From: Pseudomonas viridiflava
GTDB lineage: Bacteria; Pseudomonadota; Gammaproteobacteria; Pseudomonadales; Pseudomonadaceae
Assembly: GCA_900596015.1 (NCBI GenBank)
Contig: UVIF01000002.1
Span: forward strand, 583,400 to 647,399
Direction of reading: 5' to 3'
Length of the DNA stretch: 64,000 nucleotides
The position numbers and the translations under genes were made by a program. The notes beneath the pieces are model-generated. The model searched no databases and had not been told where the DNA came from. It saw only the letters and a list, made by a program, of their open reading frames with translations. This document shows positions 53,101 through 62,025 of the stretch, piece by piece (positions within the stretch are counted from its first letter, which is position 1; each line of letters opens with the position of its first letter).

Positions 53101-54348
53101 ATGCTGAGCTGGGACGAATTCGACAAAGAAGACGCAGCCGAACCCGCCAAAGGCGCCAACGCCGGCCACGCCAGCGAAGCCGCCATGGACAAGCTCGACA
53201 GCGCCGGCGGCGCCGCCGCCCAGGAAGCCCGCGCCGCCAGCGCCAGCGACTCCGCTGCCGTAGCCCGCGCCAAGGCCGCCCTGAACAAACTCGACATCGC
53301 CGAAGGCCTGGCCGAGCTCGAAGGCTCCGCCGCCCGCGTCGCCGTCGACGAAAAGCGCATGATCAACTGCCGCGCCGACCTCAACCAACTCGTACCCTTC
53401 AAGTACGACTGGGCCTGGCAGAAGTACCTGGACGGTTGCGCGAACCACTGGATGCCGCAAGAAGTCAACATGAACGCCGACATCGCCCTCTGGAAAAACC
53501 CGGAAGGCCTGACCGACGACGAACGCCGCATCGTCATGCGCAACCTGGGCTTCTTCAGCACCGCCGACTCCCTGGTCGCCAACAACCTGGCCCTGGCCGT
53601 GTACCGTCTGATCACCAACCCGGAGTGCCGCCAGTACATCCTGCGCCAGGCCTTCGAAGAAGCGATCCACACCCACGCCTACCAGTACTGCATCGAATCC
53701 TTGGGCATGGACGAAGGCGAAATCTTCAACATGTACCACGAGATCCCATCGGTCGCTAAAAAAGCCGCCTGGGGCCTCAAGTACACTCGCGCCATCTCCG
53801 ACCCGGAATTCAATACCGGCACCGTCGAAACCGACAAAGAGCTGCTGCGCAACCTGATCGGCTACTACTGCGTACTCGAAGGCATCTTCTTCTACTGTGG
53901 CTTCACCCAGATCCTCTCCATGGGCCGCCGCAACAAGATGACCGGCGTCGCCGAGCAGTTCCAATACATCCTGCGCGACGAGTCGATGCACCTGAACTTC
54001 GGTATCGACGTGATCAACCAGATCAAAATCGAAAACCCGCACCTGTGGGATGCCGAGCTGAAGGAAGAAGCGTCGCAGATGATTCTGCAGGGCACTCAGC
54101 TGGAGATCGAATACGCGCGCGATACCATGCCTCGCGGCGTGTTGGGCATGAATGCGGCGATGATGGAGGACTATCTGAAGTTCATCGCTAACCGTCGGTT
54201 GTCGCAGATTGGGTTGAAGGAAGAGTATCCAGGGACTACCAATCCGTTCCCCTGGATGAGCGAGATTATGGACTTGAAGAAGGAGAAGAACTTCTTTGAG
54301 ACTCGGGTTATTGAGTATCAAACGGGTGGGGCTTTGAGCTGGGATTGA
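53101..54348 (+). CDS. nrdB: Class Ia ribonucleotide reductase, beta subunit
   Basis: A 415-residue diiron protein that supplies the tyrosyl radical to NrdA for dNTP synthesis. [44 protein letters not shown] and [20 protein letters not shown] carry the iron ligands, and the C-terminal GALSWD is the tail that docks to NrdA. Residues about 1-85 are an Ala/Glu-rich extension. No nrdA lies upstream, where it is found in P. aeruginosa; cmoB takes that place. A terminator follows. Confidence 0.96.
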   Translation: MLSWDEFDKEDAAEPAKGANAGHASEAAMDKLDSAGGAAAQEARAASASDSAAVARAKAALNKLDIAEGLAELEGSAARVAVDEKRMINCRADLNQLVPFKYDWAWQKYLDGCANHWMPQEVNMNADIALWKNPEGLTDDERRIVMRNLGFFSTADSLVANNLALAVYRLITNPECRQYILRQAFEEAIHTHAYQYCIESLGMDEGEIFNMYHEIPSVAKKAAWGLKYTRAISDPEFNTGTVETDKELLRNLIGYYCVLEGIFFYCGFTQILSMGRRNKMTGVAEQFQYILRDESMHLNFGIDVINQIKIENPHLWDAELKEEASQMILQGTQLEIEYARDTMPRGVLGMNAAMMEDYLKFIANRRLSQIGLKEEYPGTTNPFPWMSEIMDLKKEKNFFETRVIEYQTGGALSWD

Positions 54349-54375
54349 TGGTTGGTCCTGCTTAGCACTGCTAGG

Positions 54376-54403
54376 AAAAGGCCGCCTTTGGGCGGCCTTT
54401 TTT
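54376..54403 (+). terminator. Rho-independent terminator after nrdB
   Basis: AAAAGGCCGCC, a TTT loop and GGGCGGCCTTTTTT form a strong hairpin with T-run 27 bp after the nrdB stop. Confidence 0.95.
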
Positions 54404-54418
54404 GCGCCTAAGATCTAG

Positions 54419-54550
54419 GTGTTTTCGACCCATCGTCCACACGACATACTTTTCAGTTCATCGAGGGACAATAGGTACAACGTGGTGAACGTGGATGATG
54501 CCTTTCGCGTGGTCGCCATAAACCGACTCGAAATCGAAACCAGAAGCTGA
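54419..54550 (+). pseudogene. Short gene remnant, family unknown
   Basis: A 43-codon open frame (GTG at 54419; ends ... RYNVVNVDDAFRVVAINRLE, stop TGA 54548-54550) has protein-like composition but no ribosome-binding site. It sits between the nrdB terminator and the convergent MFS gene. It resembles the tail of a larger protein that I cannot name; chance is possible. Confidence 0.25.
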
Positions 54551-54560
54551 TCCAGGCCAG

Positions 54561-56063
54561 TCATCCCCGTCGCAAACCACGACGGGCATACATGGCAAAC
54601 ACCACAATCAATCCAGCGACCAAACCACTGGCCACTGCTACCCCTTCACTGAAAGCAGTATTCGCTGCTTCAGCCAACACCGTTCCTGCTTCAGCAGGTA
54701 AACCCTGCGCAAGTGAATGAGCACCACCCAACGTCACCGCAAGAGCGGCCACCTCATCCTCGACTCCCTCGGGCAACACCAGACTTAACCGATACCATGC
54801 TGCCACGGCGCCCCCTACCAACGTCGTCCCCAATACCACCCCGACCTCATACGCTGTCTCACTCACAGACGATGCACTGCCTGCCTTCTCAGACGGCACA
54901 GCGCTCAGCACAAGGTCGTTGGAAACGCTGGTAATGGCCGCAACTGCGGCATTCAGCAACACGAAAGCCACTGCCACAATCATTGCGGTCGCAGTGAACA
55001 ACGCCATGGCTGCAAACGCCCCAGCCGTCACGCATAAACAGGCGGGTATCACGACATTCGGCGCTACCCGTTGCGCAATCGGCACAATGGCGAGGCCCGC
55101 GGCCACGGCACAGACTTGACCGGGCACCAGTACTAAGCTGGCAGCAATGGGTGACAGACCCAGAACCAGTTGCAACAGCTGGGTAGCGAAAAAGAGGAAC
55201 CCGATCAGCGCGCCCAGGCTGACGAGATTGACTGTGATCGACATGCTGAAGGCGCTCGAATCGAACAGCCCCAGGTCGAGCAACGGATCCTCCAGCGCCC
55301 GTTGGCGTCGGACAAAAGCGATGCCCATCAAAAGGCCTGTCAGCATGCCCACAATTGCGTAGGTATCCAGACCCACCGTGGCCACGTGCTTGAGAGACAG
55401 CATCACTCCTGTCATAGCACCTAGGCTCAGCAGGATGCTTGGATAGTCGATCGACAACCCGGCGTGCCGTGGAGACTCTTCAATCATGGGTGAAAGCAGC
55501 AGGACCGGCAGCAGGAATGGTACTGCCACCAGAAACACCGACTGCCAACTGAAGAACTGGAGCAGCACGCCACCGAGCAGCGGTCCTGCGGCCGCCCCTA
55601 ATGTCAGGCAGGTCGCCCACGCCGCGACGGCAAGACGCCTTTCTTCTCGGTCATCGAAGGCGGTCCGGATCAACGCAAGCGTGGCGGGTAGAATCATTGC
55701 GCCGAACAAACCCAGTACCGCGCGCCCTGCGATCAAATGCCAAGCCTGTTGGGCGAACACAATGGCAACCGAGATAACCGCGAAACCTGTACATCCCACA
55801 CATAGCAAGCGGCGATAGCCGACGCGATCGCCCACGCTGCCCATGGTAATCAAAAGGCCAGCCAGCACTAATGAGTAGGCATCAATTACCCATAGCTGTT
55901 CGGCGGCCGAGGGGCCAAGGACGACGGCTATCTTGGGAAGAGCGAAATTGAGGATGGTGTTGTCGAGGGTGACGAGCAATACAGGCAGAAGGATCATCAA
56001 CAGGCCGGCGAGCTTGGAGCGATTGGTAATGATGGACCGTAGCGGGCTTGGGATTTTTGGCAT
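54561..56063 (-). CDS. MFS multidrug exporter, DHA2 (SmvA/QacA-like) family
   Basis: A 500-residue transporter with 14 predicted TM segments. LPVLLVTLDNTILNFALPKIAVVLGPSAAEQLWVIDAYSL (read in pieces) is the DHA2 motif D1 region, GDRVGYRRLLCVG is MFS motif A, and AWATCLTLGAAAGPLLGGVLLQFFSW is antiporter motif C. GGGAGAA precedes the ATG at 56063. It probably exports cationic biocides or drugs by proton antiport. No regulator is adjacent. The 263 bp to the ankyrin gene holds no gene that I can support. Confidence 0.9.
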   Translation of the reverse strand: MPKIPSPLRSIITNRSKLAGLLMILLPVLLVTLDNTILNFALPKIAVVLGPSAAEQLWVIDAYSLVLAGLLITMGSVGDRVGYRRLLCVGCTGFAVISVAIVFAQQAWHLIAGRAVLGLFGAMILPATLALIRTAFDDREERRLAVAAWATCLTLGAAAGPLLGGVLLQFFSWQSVFLVAVPFLLPVLLLSPMIEESPRHAGLSIDYPSILLSLGAMTGVMLSLKHVATVGLDTYAIVGMLTGLLMGIAFVRRQRALEDPLLDLGLFDSSAFSMSITVNLVSLGALIGFLFFATQLLQLVLGLSPIAASLVLVPGQVCAVAAGLAIVPIAQRVAPNVVIPACLCVTAGAFAAMALFTATAMIVAVAFVLLNAAVAAITSVSNDLVLSAVPSEKAGSASSVSETAYEVGVVLGTTLVGGAVAAWYRLSLVLPEGVEDEVAALAVTLGGAHSLAQGLPAEAGTVLAEAANTAFSEGVAVASGLVAGLIVVFAMYARRGLRRG

Positions 56064-56326
56064 TGATCGGTTCTCCCTGAACGTCAAAGTATGGAGCTCA
56101 GGCTTCGCCATTGAGTTAGGCGTGAATTACCCAAGGCAGTCTTGCGGTTTGATTCACACCGTCCTTGGTGTGGGGAGGTCGAACTTACTGACAGATCAGG
56201 AGGGTCGCAACTGTTTGGCCAATAAGTTTGTGTCAAGATTTACGATGATGCCCCTCACGCAGTTGGCATCCCTCTACGGACGATGGATTGCAGCGTATGT
56301 GGCTCGGCTTAAACCAGCCTTACAGC

Positions 56327-56872
56327 TCAGCGTATTGGCGCCGAACTAAACCGCCCCTCCCCCAACGACCGTGCATCATTCCCCCTATCATCCCGCGCAT
56401 CCAAATCCGCGCCCTTCGCTGTCAACGCCTCGAGAATATCCTTGCGCTGAAACAGCGCCGCATACATCGCAGCCGTCTGCCCCGAGTTGTTACGCTCATC
56501 CGTCGCGCAGTCAGCTTTTAGCAATCGATGAGCGATGCTCACTTCACCTTTGAAAATAGCCCCCATCAGCGCAGTGTTCCCGCGCTTATCCTGACTACAC
56601 GGATTAGCCCCAGCCGCCAGCAACTGCTCCACCGCCGCAGTCTGGCCGTGATAGGCCGCCAGAATCAGTGCGGTGTAGCCGCTTTCATCGCGGGTGTCCA
56701 AATCATAATGAGCCTCGATGAACGCGCCCAAACGGTCGGTGCTGCCCGTGCGTGCGGCGTCGAAGTACAGTGCTCGAAGTTGCTGCCGGGTATCGGCAGG
56801 CGGTGTGTCATCGGCCAAGGCGACCGTTGCAACCATCATCGCCGAGCAGATCCAGGGAATGAAATAGCGCAT
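56327..56872 (-). CDS. Exported ankyrin-repeat protein (AnkB-like)
   Basis: A 181-residue protein with a signal peptide (MRYFIPWICSAMMVATVALADD) and about four ankyrin repeats: DESGYTALILAAYHGQTAAVEQLLAAGANP, KRGNTALMGAIFKGEVSIAHRLLKADC and NSGQTAAMYAALFQRKDILEALTAKGADL. It is 56 bp downstream of katB, as with ankB-katB in P. aeruginosa, where AnkB is needed for full KatB activity. A periplasmic partner role is likely. Confidence 0.88.
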   Translation of the reverse strand: MRYFIPWICSAMMVATVALADDTPPADTRQQLRALYFDAARTGSTDRLGAFIEAHYDLDTRDESGYTALILAAYHGQTAAVEQLLAAGANPCSQDKRGNTALMGAIFKGEVSIAHRLLKADCATDERNNSGQTAAMYAALFQRKDILEALTAKGADLDARDDRGNDARSLGEGRFSSAPIR

Positions 56873-56928
56873 GAGGTTTTGCTCCTGAAGATCACCGACC
56901 GTTGTTGCACGGCCGGTGATCGGATGCA

Positions 56929-58455
56929 TCAGTCCTGCAGCTTGGCGGCCAACTGCTTGACCTTCTCCAAGTCGCCGTTGGCAACTTTGGTTACGCCTGT
57001 GCCATAGGCCGGATCGGCTTTGTACAGATACGACAGCATGATGTTTTTGCTCTCGGTATTAGTATCAGCCAGGGAACCGCCGAAGCTGTTGATCAGGTCC
57101 TGCTGCTCCTTGGGCGAATAGGAACGGTACAGGTCACCCGCTTGTTTGAAATTCTGCTCGCGCTGAATCTTCGCCTGTTGGGTAGTACCGCTCAAAGCCG
57201 TTTGGCTATAACGCGCACTATCGTCACTGGGGCGCGGCGCAAGACGGCTCGGCTCGTAGTTCACCCCACCGGTGGTATGGCCGCTGTTCAAGGCACCATC
57301 CTGGTTACCATTGTTGACGGTCACGCGAGGACGGTTGATCGGCAGGCTCATGCCGTTGGCGCCCAGGCGGTACATCTGGGTATCGGCGTACGAGAACACA
57401 CGGCCTTGCAGCAGACGGTCTTCCGACGGCTCGATACCCGGCACCACGTTGGACGGTGCCATGGCGACCTGCTCGGTTTCCTGGAAGAAGTTGTCGACGT
57501 TCTTGTTCAGCACCATCTGCCCGATCTTCTGCTCCGGCACATCTGGCCAGATCTTGGTCGCGTCGAGCGGGTCGAAGGCGAACTTGGCCAGGTCCTCAGG
57601 CTTGAGCACCTGGATGTACAAGTCCCACTTCGGGAAATCACCCTTGTTGATTGCGGTGACCAGGTCATGAGTCATGTGCGCGTAGTCTTTGCCCTGGGTT
57701 TGCACGACCTGATCGGGATCCAGATTCTTCAGACCCTGCAGGCTCTTCCAGTGAAACTTGACGTAGTGCACTTCGCCCTTGTCGTTGACGAACTTGTAGG
57801 CGTGCACGCCATTGCCGTCCATGAAGCGATAGCCAGCAGGCGTGCCCTCATTGGAATACAGCAGCGTGAGGGTACGCGTCGCTTCCGGCACGTGGGAGAA
57901 GAAATCGAAACGACGGGAGTCGTCATCGAGGTTGGTGCGCGGATCGGGTTTGAACGCGTGCACCATGTCTGGAAACTTGATCGCGTCACGAATGAAGAAG
58001 GTCGGGAAGTTATTGCCGACCAGATCCCAGTTGCCGTCCGCCGTATAGAACTTGGTCGCGAAACCACGTGGGTCGCGCAGCGTTTCCGGCGAGTGGTTGC
58101 CGTGAACGACCGACGAGAAGCGCACGAACACCGGTGTGTGAGTTCCTGGCGTGAACACCTTGGCCTTGGTCAACTCACTGATATTGCTGGACGCGACGAA
58201 CTCGCCATGCACGCCGGTACCCCGGGCATGCACTACGCGCTCCGGAATGCGTTCGCGGTCGAAGCGCTGCAGTTTCTGCAATAGCTGAACGTCTTGAAGC
58301 AACGCCGGCCCGTTGGGTCCGGCCGTCTGTGAATTCTGATTGTCACCAACGGCGGCACCGTTGTCGCGGGTCAAGGTGTCGGCCAAAGCGGATGACGAAA
58401 ATATGCCGATGGCCAACGCCGTGACCGCATACCCTGATAAGGTTCTGATTTTCAT
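56929..58455 (-). CDS. katB: Periplasmic catalase KatB
   Basis: A 508-residue small-subunit clade catalase with a signal peptide (YAVTALAIGIFSSSALAD). The distal His lies in RVVHARGTGVHGEF, the heme-proximal Tyr in GRVFSYADTQMYRLG, and FVRFSSVVHGNHSPETLRDPRGFATKFYT is the conserved core. It destroys H2O2 in the periplasm. It is cotranscribed with the ankyrin gene; an OxyR-type half-palindrome lies 79 bp upstream. Confidence 0.95.
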   Translation of the reverse strand: MKIRTLSGYAVTALAIGIFSSSALADTLTRDNGAAVGDNQNSQTAGPNGPALLQDVQLLQKLQRFDRERIPERVVHARGTGVHGEFVASSNISELTKAKVFTPGTHTPVFVRFSSVVHGNHSPETLRDPRGFATKFYTADGNWDLVGNNFPTFFIRDAIKFPDMVHAFKPDPRTNLDDDSRRFDFFSHVPEATRTLTLLYSNEGTPAGYRFMDGNGVHAYKFVNDKGEVHYVKFHWKSLQGLKNLDPDQVVQTQGKDYAHMTHDLVTAINKGDFPKWDLYIQVLKPEDLAKFAFDPLDATKIWPDVPEQKIGQMVLNKNVDNFFQETEQVAMAPSNVVPGIEPSEDRLLQGRVFSYADTQMYRLGANGMSLPINRPRVTVNNGNQDGALNSGHTTGGVNYEPSRLAPRPSDDSARYSQTALSGTTQQAKIQREQNFKQAGDLYRSYSPKEQQDLINSFGGSLADTNTESKNIMLSYLYKADPAYGTGVTKVANGDLEKVKQLAAKLQD

Positions 58456-58533
58456 AGTGAATCCCTCACGCTTCTTATGTTATGAAGAAACCCCGAGGGT
58501 AACGGCAGCCACCAGCGTGGCTAAATTGGAAGA

Positions 58534-58552
58534 GCCTATCGGCCCGATAGGC
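58534..58552 (-). promoter_or_regulatory. OxyR-type palindrome upstream of katB
   Basis: GCCTATCGGCCCGATAGGC is a perfect 9-bp inverted repeat around one base and contains CTAT-N7-ATAG, the core of the OxyR consensus. The outer half-sites of the consensus are poorly matched (left ATTG; right none). katB genes are known OxyR targets in P. aeruginosa. Confidence 0.65.
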
Positions 58553-58730
58553 AAAGATGCCTGCCGGTATTATTGGACGGATTCGTACCCCTGAGTGTGA
58601 TGAGGTTCGGGTAAGTCATGATGAACACTCACGTAAGTAGATTCGCGTTGCCATCGAGCATACGCGTAGCACGGCGCCTCGCAGCACGTTCCTGATAGGA
58701 AACATAAGACGCAAAGTTAAGACAGTCCCC

Positions 58731-59300
58731 TCAACTCTCCACCCGCGCCAACGCGTGTGCCCGGCAGGTTTCCAGGATCTCGTCAGCCAGCGCGGAATCA
58801 TCCGGACAGGCCCTGGAGAGCATCAATGCGCCGACCAGATGCGCCAGTGCATTGATTCGTTCGGCCCGGGCGGTCTGCTGCGTGACCTCGTCTGCATCCG
58901 GCTCACCGGGCGTCGCTTTGGCCAACAGCCGTTCCATTCCCTGCGCGAACACCGCTTTGATCTCTTCGGGCTGCCGTGCGGCATCGGCCGACAATGCGGC
59001 AAGGGTACAGCCATCACCGGGTGCGTCGCGGTGCTCGCGCGACAGGTAGCGCTCGATCAGCGTTGCACGTTCCGCCTCACCGGTACTGGCCTCCATCTGC
59101 GCGAAACCACACGCCGCCGCCTCGCTCATGAGGTCTGCCTTGGAGCGAAAATGCTTGTAGAAACCGCCGTGGGTAAAGCCAGCGGCTGCCATCAGATCAG
59201 CCACGCTCACGCCGTCGTAACCCCGTTCGCGAAACAAGGTGGAGGCGGTTTCAACGATGTGCGCACGGTTGGCCTGCGCCTGCGCCTTGGTGACTTTCAT
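58731..59300 (-). CDS. TetR-family transcriptional regulator
   Basis: A 189-residue repressor. The HTH is at residues about 28-50 (VSVADLMAAAGFTHGGFYKHFRSKADLM). The AcrR-like family often lacks further sequence conservation. The start MKVTKAQAQANRAHIVETA at 59300 replaces the longer frame. Divergent from the SDR gene, with a nested inverted repeat between them, so it probably represses the SDR-MDR genes and itself. Confidence 0.92.
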   Translation of the reverse strand: MKVTKAQAQANRAHIVETASTLFRERGYDGVSVADLMAAAGFTHGGFYKHFRSKADLMSEAAACGFAQMEASTGEAERATLIERYLSREHRDAPGDGCTLAALSADAARQPEEIKAVFAQGMERLLAKATPGEPDADEVTQQTARAERINALAHLVGALMLSRACPDDSALADEILETCRAHALARVES

Positions 59301-59329
59301 GCCGGTGCCTATGAAATAGAGCCAGTGAC

Positions 59330-59365
59330 AAGCATACATTGATGTCGACCAACATCAAAATGCTT
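59330..59365 (+). promoter_or_regulatory. Nested inverted repeat, candidate TetR operator
   Basis: AAGCAT ... ATGCTT (59330-59335, 59360-59365) encloses TTGATGT ... ACATCAA (59339-59345, 59352-59358). It sits in the 143-bp gap between the divergent TetR and SDR genes. Confidence 0.7.
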
Positions 59366-59443
59366 GACCGTTTAGATTTCGATCATCATCATAAATCGTC
59401 GCTGCCCATCCTTGTCGCGTGTCTCTTCCAGGAATGAATTCCC

Positions 59444-60244
59444 ATGAGCAATCTCCCTACAGTACTGATCACCGGCGCCTCCAGCGGCATCGGCGCTACC
59501 TATGCACGACGCTTCGCCAGTCGTGGCCACTCGCTGGTGCTGGTAGCACGCAATCGCGAACGCCTGGACGTCCTGGCTGCGCAGTTTCGCGAAGAGAGCG
59601 GCGTGAACGTCGATGTCATCCAGGCTGACCTCACCCGCGCTGAAGACCTTGCGCAAGTGGAACGACGCTTGACCGAAGATGCCAGCATCGGCGTCTTGAT
59701 CAACAATGCCGGCATAGGCCAGTCAGGCGGTTTTTTGCAACAGCGTGTCACTGCGCTCGACAGCCTGCTGGCGCTGAACGTCACCGCAGTGACGCGCTTG
59801 GCGGCAGCCATCGCTCCGCGCCTGACTCAAGCGGGTGCTGGCAGCATCGTTAACATCGGCTCGGTCGTAGGGCTCGCCCCGGAAATGCAAATGACCGTCT
59901 ACGGCGCCACCAAAGCCTTCGTATTGTTCCTGTCCCAGGGCCTGCAGGCGGAACTGGGCCCCAAGGGCGTCTACGTGCAAGCCGTGCTGCCCGCAACCAC
60001 CCGCACCGAGATCTGGCAGCACTCAGGGATCGATATTGCAACCTTGCCGGAAATCATGGAGGTGGAGGATCTGGTAGACGCCGCCTTGGTGGGCTACGAC
60101 CGTCGCGAGCTTGTGACCATCCCACCGCTGCACGTGGCCGAGCGTTGGGAGGCGTTGGAAGGTGCCCGTCGCCTTCTGCTTTCGGATCTACGCCAGGCAA
60201 GTCCAGCCGAGCGCTACCTGACATCTGTCCCCGTCGGGCAATAA
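59444..60244 (+). CDS. SDR-family NAD(P)-dependent oxidoreductase
   Basis: A 266-residue short-chain dehydrogenase. TGASSGIGATYARRFA (about residues 10-25) binds the cofactor; the catalytic set is Ser in IVNIGSVVG and Y-x3-K in VYGATKAF. It is 3 bp upstream of the MDR gene, so the two are cotranscribed. The substrate is unknown. Confidence 0.93.
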   Translation: MSNLPTVLITGASSGIGATYARRFASRGHSLVLVARNRERLDVLAAQFREESGVNVDVIQADLTRAEDLAQVERRLTEDASIGVLINNAGIGQSGGFLQQRVTALDSLLALNVTAVTRLAAAIAPRLTQAGAGSIVNIGSVVGLAPEMQMTVYGATKAFVLFLSQGLQAELGPKGVYVQAVLPATTRTEIWQHSGIDIATLPEIMEVEDLVDAALVGYDRRELVTIPPLHVAERWEALEGARRLLLSDLRQASPAERYLTSVPVGQ

Positions 60245-60247
60245 CCC

Positions 60248-61285
60248 ATGAAAGCCTTTGTAATCGATCGTTACGGCAAACGTGTCATTGGCCGGATAGC
60301 TGATATGCCAGAGCCCACCCTGGCGGCCGACGATGTCCTGGTGCAGGTACACGCGGCGGGCGTCAATGCGCTGGACTTCAAGATTCGCAACGGCGAGTTC
60401 AAGCTCATCCTGCCCTACGCCCTGCCGCTGATACTGGGTAATGATGTAGCAGGCACGGTGCTCGAAGTGGGTACGAACGTCACCCGCTTCAAACCGGGCG
60501 ACGATGTGTTCGCCCGAGCACATCAAGCACGTATCGGCACGTTCGCCGAACGAATTGCCATCGATCAATCCTGTGTGGCTAAAAAACCTGCGAACTTGAC
60601 CATGGTCGAGGCGGCATCGCTGCCCTTGGTGGCATTGACTGCCTGGCAAGTACTGGTTGAAACCGCACAAGTCACGCCCGGTCAAAGGGTTCTGATCCAC
60701 GCAGGATCCGGCGGTGTAGGCACGGTGGCGATACAGCTCGCCAAACACCTGGGTGCCTATGTCGCCGCTACCACCAGTACGGCCAATGTCGAGTGGGTGA
60801 AGGCCCTCGGCGCCGACCAGGTGATCGACTACACGACTCAGCACTTCGTCGAGCAGCTGCACGATTATGACGTGGTGCTTAATAGCTTGGGACCAGACGT
60901 ATTGGGCAAGTCTGTGAAGGTATTGAAGCGTGGCGGTCGACTGATCTCGATCTCAGGCCCACCGACTGCGGAGTTTGGCGCCAGACAGGGTCTTGGCTGG
61001 CCCTTGATACAAGTGCTGCGTGCATTGAGCTACCGCATTCGCAGCCAGGTCAGGCAACGGGGCATGTCTTATGAGTTCGTGTTCATGCGGGCGGACGGCG
61101 GTCAGCTCGGGGAGATAGCTTCACTCATTGAATCCGGCGTCATCACGCCCGTGGTCGAGAAGGTCTATGACTTCGAGGCCACCGCAGATGCCCTGGCCCA
61201 TGTTCATGGCGGCCGCGCAAAGGGGAAAGTGGTCATCCAACTGCAGCGCTCGCAGCACCGTTTGGATCAAGGTGCACATGGATGA
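60248..61285 (+). CDS. Zinc-less MDR NADP-dependent oxidoreductase (quinone-reductase-like)
   Basis: A 345-residue medium-chain reductase. VQVHAAGVNALDFKIRNGEF, VLIHAGSGGVGTVAIQLAKHLGAYV (NADPH motif) and the C-terminal VYDFEATADALAHVHGGRAKGKVVI match the QOR-like branch without zinc ligands. It probably reduces quinones or enones. Cotranscribed with the SDR under the TetR regulator. Confidence 0.92.
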   Translation: MKAFVIDRYGKRVIGRIADMPEPTLAADDVLVQVHAAGVNALDFKIRNGEFKLILPYALPLILGNDVAGTVLEVGTNVTRFKPGDDVFARAHQARIGTFAERIAIDQSCVAKKPANLTMVEAASLPLVALTAWQVLVETAQVTPGQRVLIHAGSGGVGTVAIQLAKHLGAYVAATTSTANVEWVKALGADQVIDYTTQHFVEQLHDYDVVLNSLGPDVLGKSVKVLKRGGRLISISGPPTAEFGARQGLGWPLIQVLRALSYRIRSQVRQRGMSYEFVFMRADGGQLGEIASLIESGVITPVVEKVYDFEATADALAHVHGGRAKGKVVIQLQRSQHRLDQGAHG

Positions 61286-61415
61286 AGTTTCTCGCAGTCA
61301 ACGTTTTGCATCTGGACCCATCAGGCGCAACCACATAGGCTGACCCGTACTCAGCCCGGTACGTTGGCCGGGCTGGGTTCGATGCTTCTCATCTTATTCA
61401 AAGGACTTGAAATCC

Positions 61416-61955
61416 GTGAAAGCGCTAATCGTCATCGATGTACAACAAGGCCTGTTCCAAGCGGACCCTGCCCCGGCCTTTGCCGCTGAAGTCATTGAAC
61501 GCATCAACACACTGACGGCACGTGCCAGAGCTGAAAACGTTCCGGTCATTTTCGTTCAGCATGAACTTGCCAGTGGCGAGTTTCTTGTGCGCGGCAGTGA
61601 AAGCTGGAAAGTCGACCATCGGCTCGCGACCGCGGACACTGATCACTACATCAGCAAGACCACACCCGACTCTTTCCTCAGGACCGATCTTCAGCCGCTG
61701 TTACAGCAAGCCGATATTTCACACTTGGTAGTGTGCGGCTATGCGACCGAGTTCTGCGTGGACACGACGATCCGTCGTGGGGCAGGCCTGGGTTACGAGA
61801 TCACATTGGTAAGCGACGCCCATACCACGCAATCCAAGGCGCATGCCGATGCGGCGCAGATCATTGCGCACCACACAGCCACGCTGCCGAGCATCAAGAG
61901 CTTCGGTGTACGCATTCAGGCACAGGAAACCGCAGCGGTCGACTTCATTGCCTGA
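61416..61955 (+). CDS. Isochorismatase-like cysteine hydrolase
   Basis: A 179-residue hydrolase of the nicotinamidase/isochorismatase superfamily. D8 in VIDVQQGLF and the Cys in VVCGYATEFCVDTTIR are members of the catalytic triad; a Lys (probably in DHYISKTTPDSF) completes it. GTG at 61416 was chosen because AAAGGAC lies 9 bases upstream. A hairpin (CAGCCCGG/CCGGGCTG, 61352-61375) just before it may end the previous transcript. Confidence 0.9.
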   Translation: MKALIVIDVQQGLFQADPAPAFAAEVIERINTLTARARAENVPVIFVQHELASGEFLVRGSESWKVDHRLATADTDHYISKTTPDSFLRTDLQPLLQQADISHLVVCGYATEFCVDTTIRRGAGLGYEITLVSDAHTTQSKAHADAAQIIAHHTATLPSIKSFGVRIQAQETAAVDFIA

Positions 61956-62025
61956 GCAAACGCAAATACCTTACTGCGACTTTGGAACGATAGCCTCGCT
62001 CCCTTGAAGCAACACATCCGTACAT

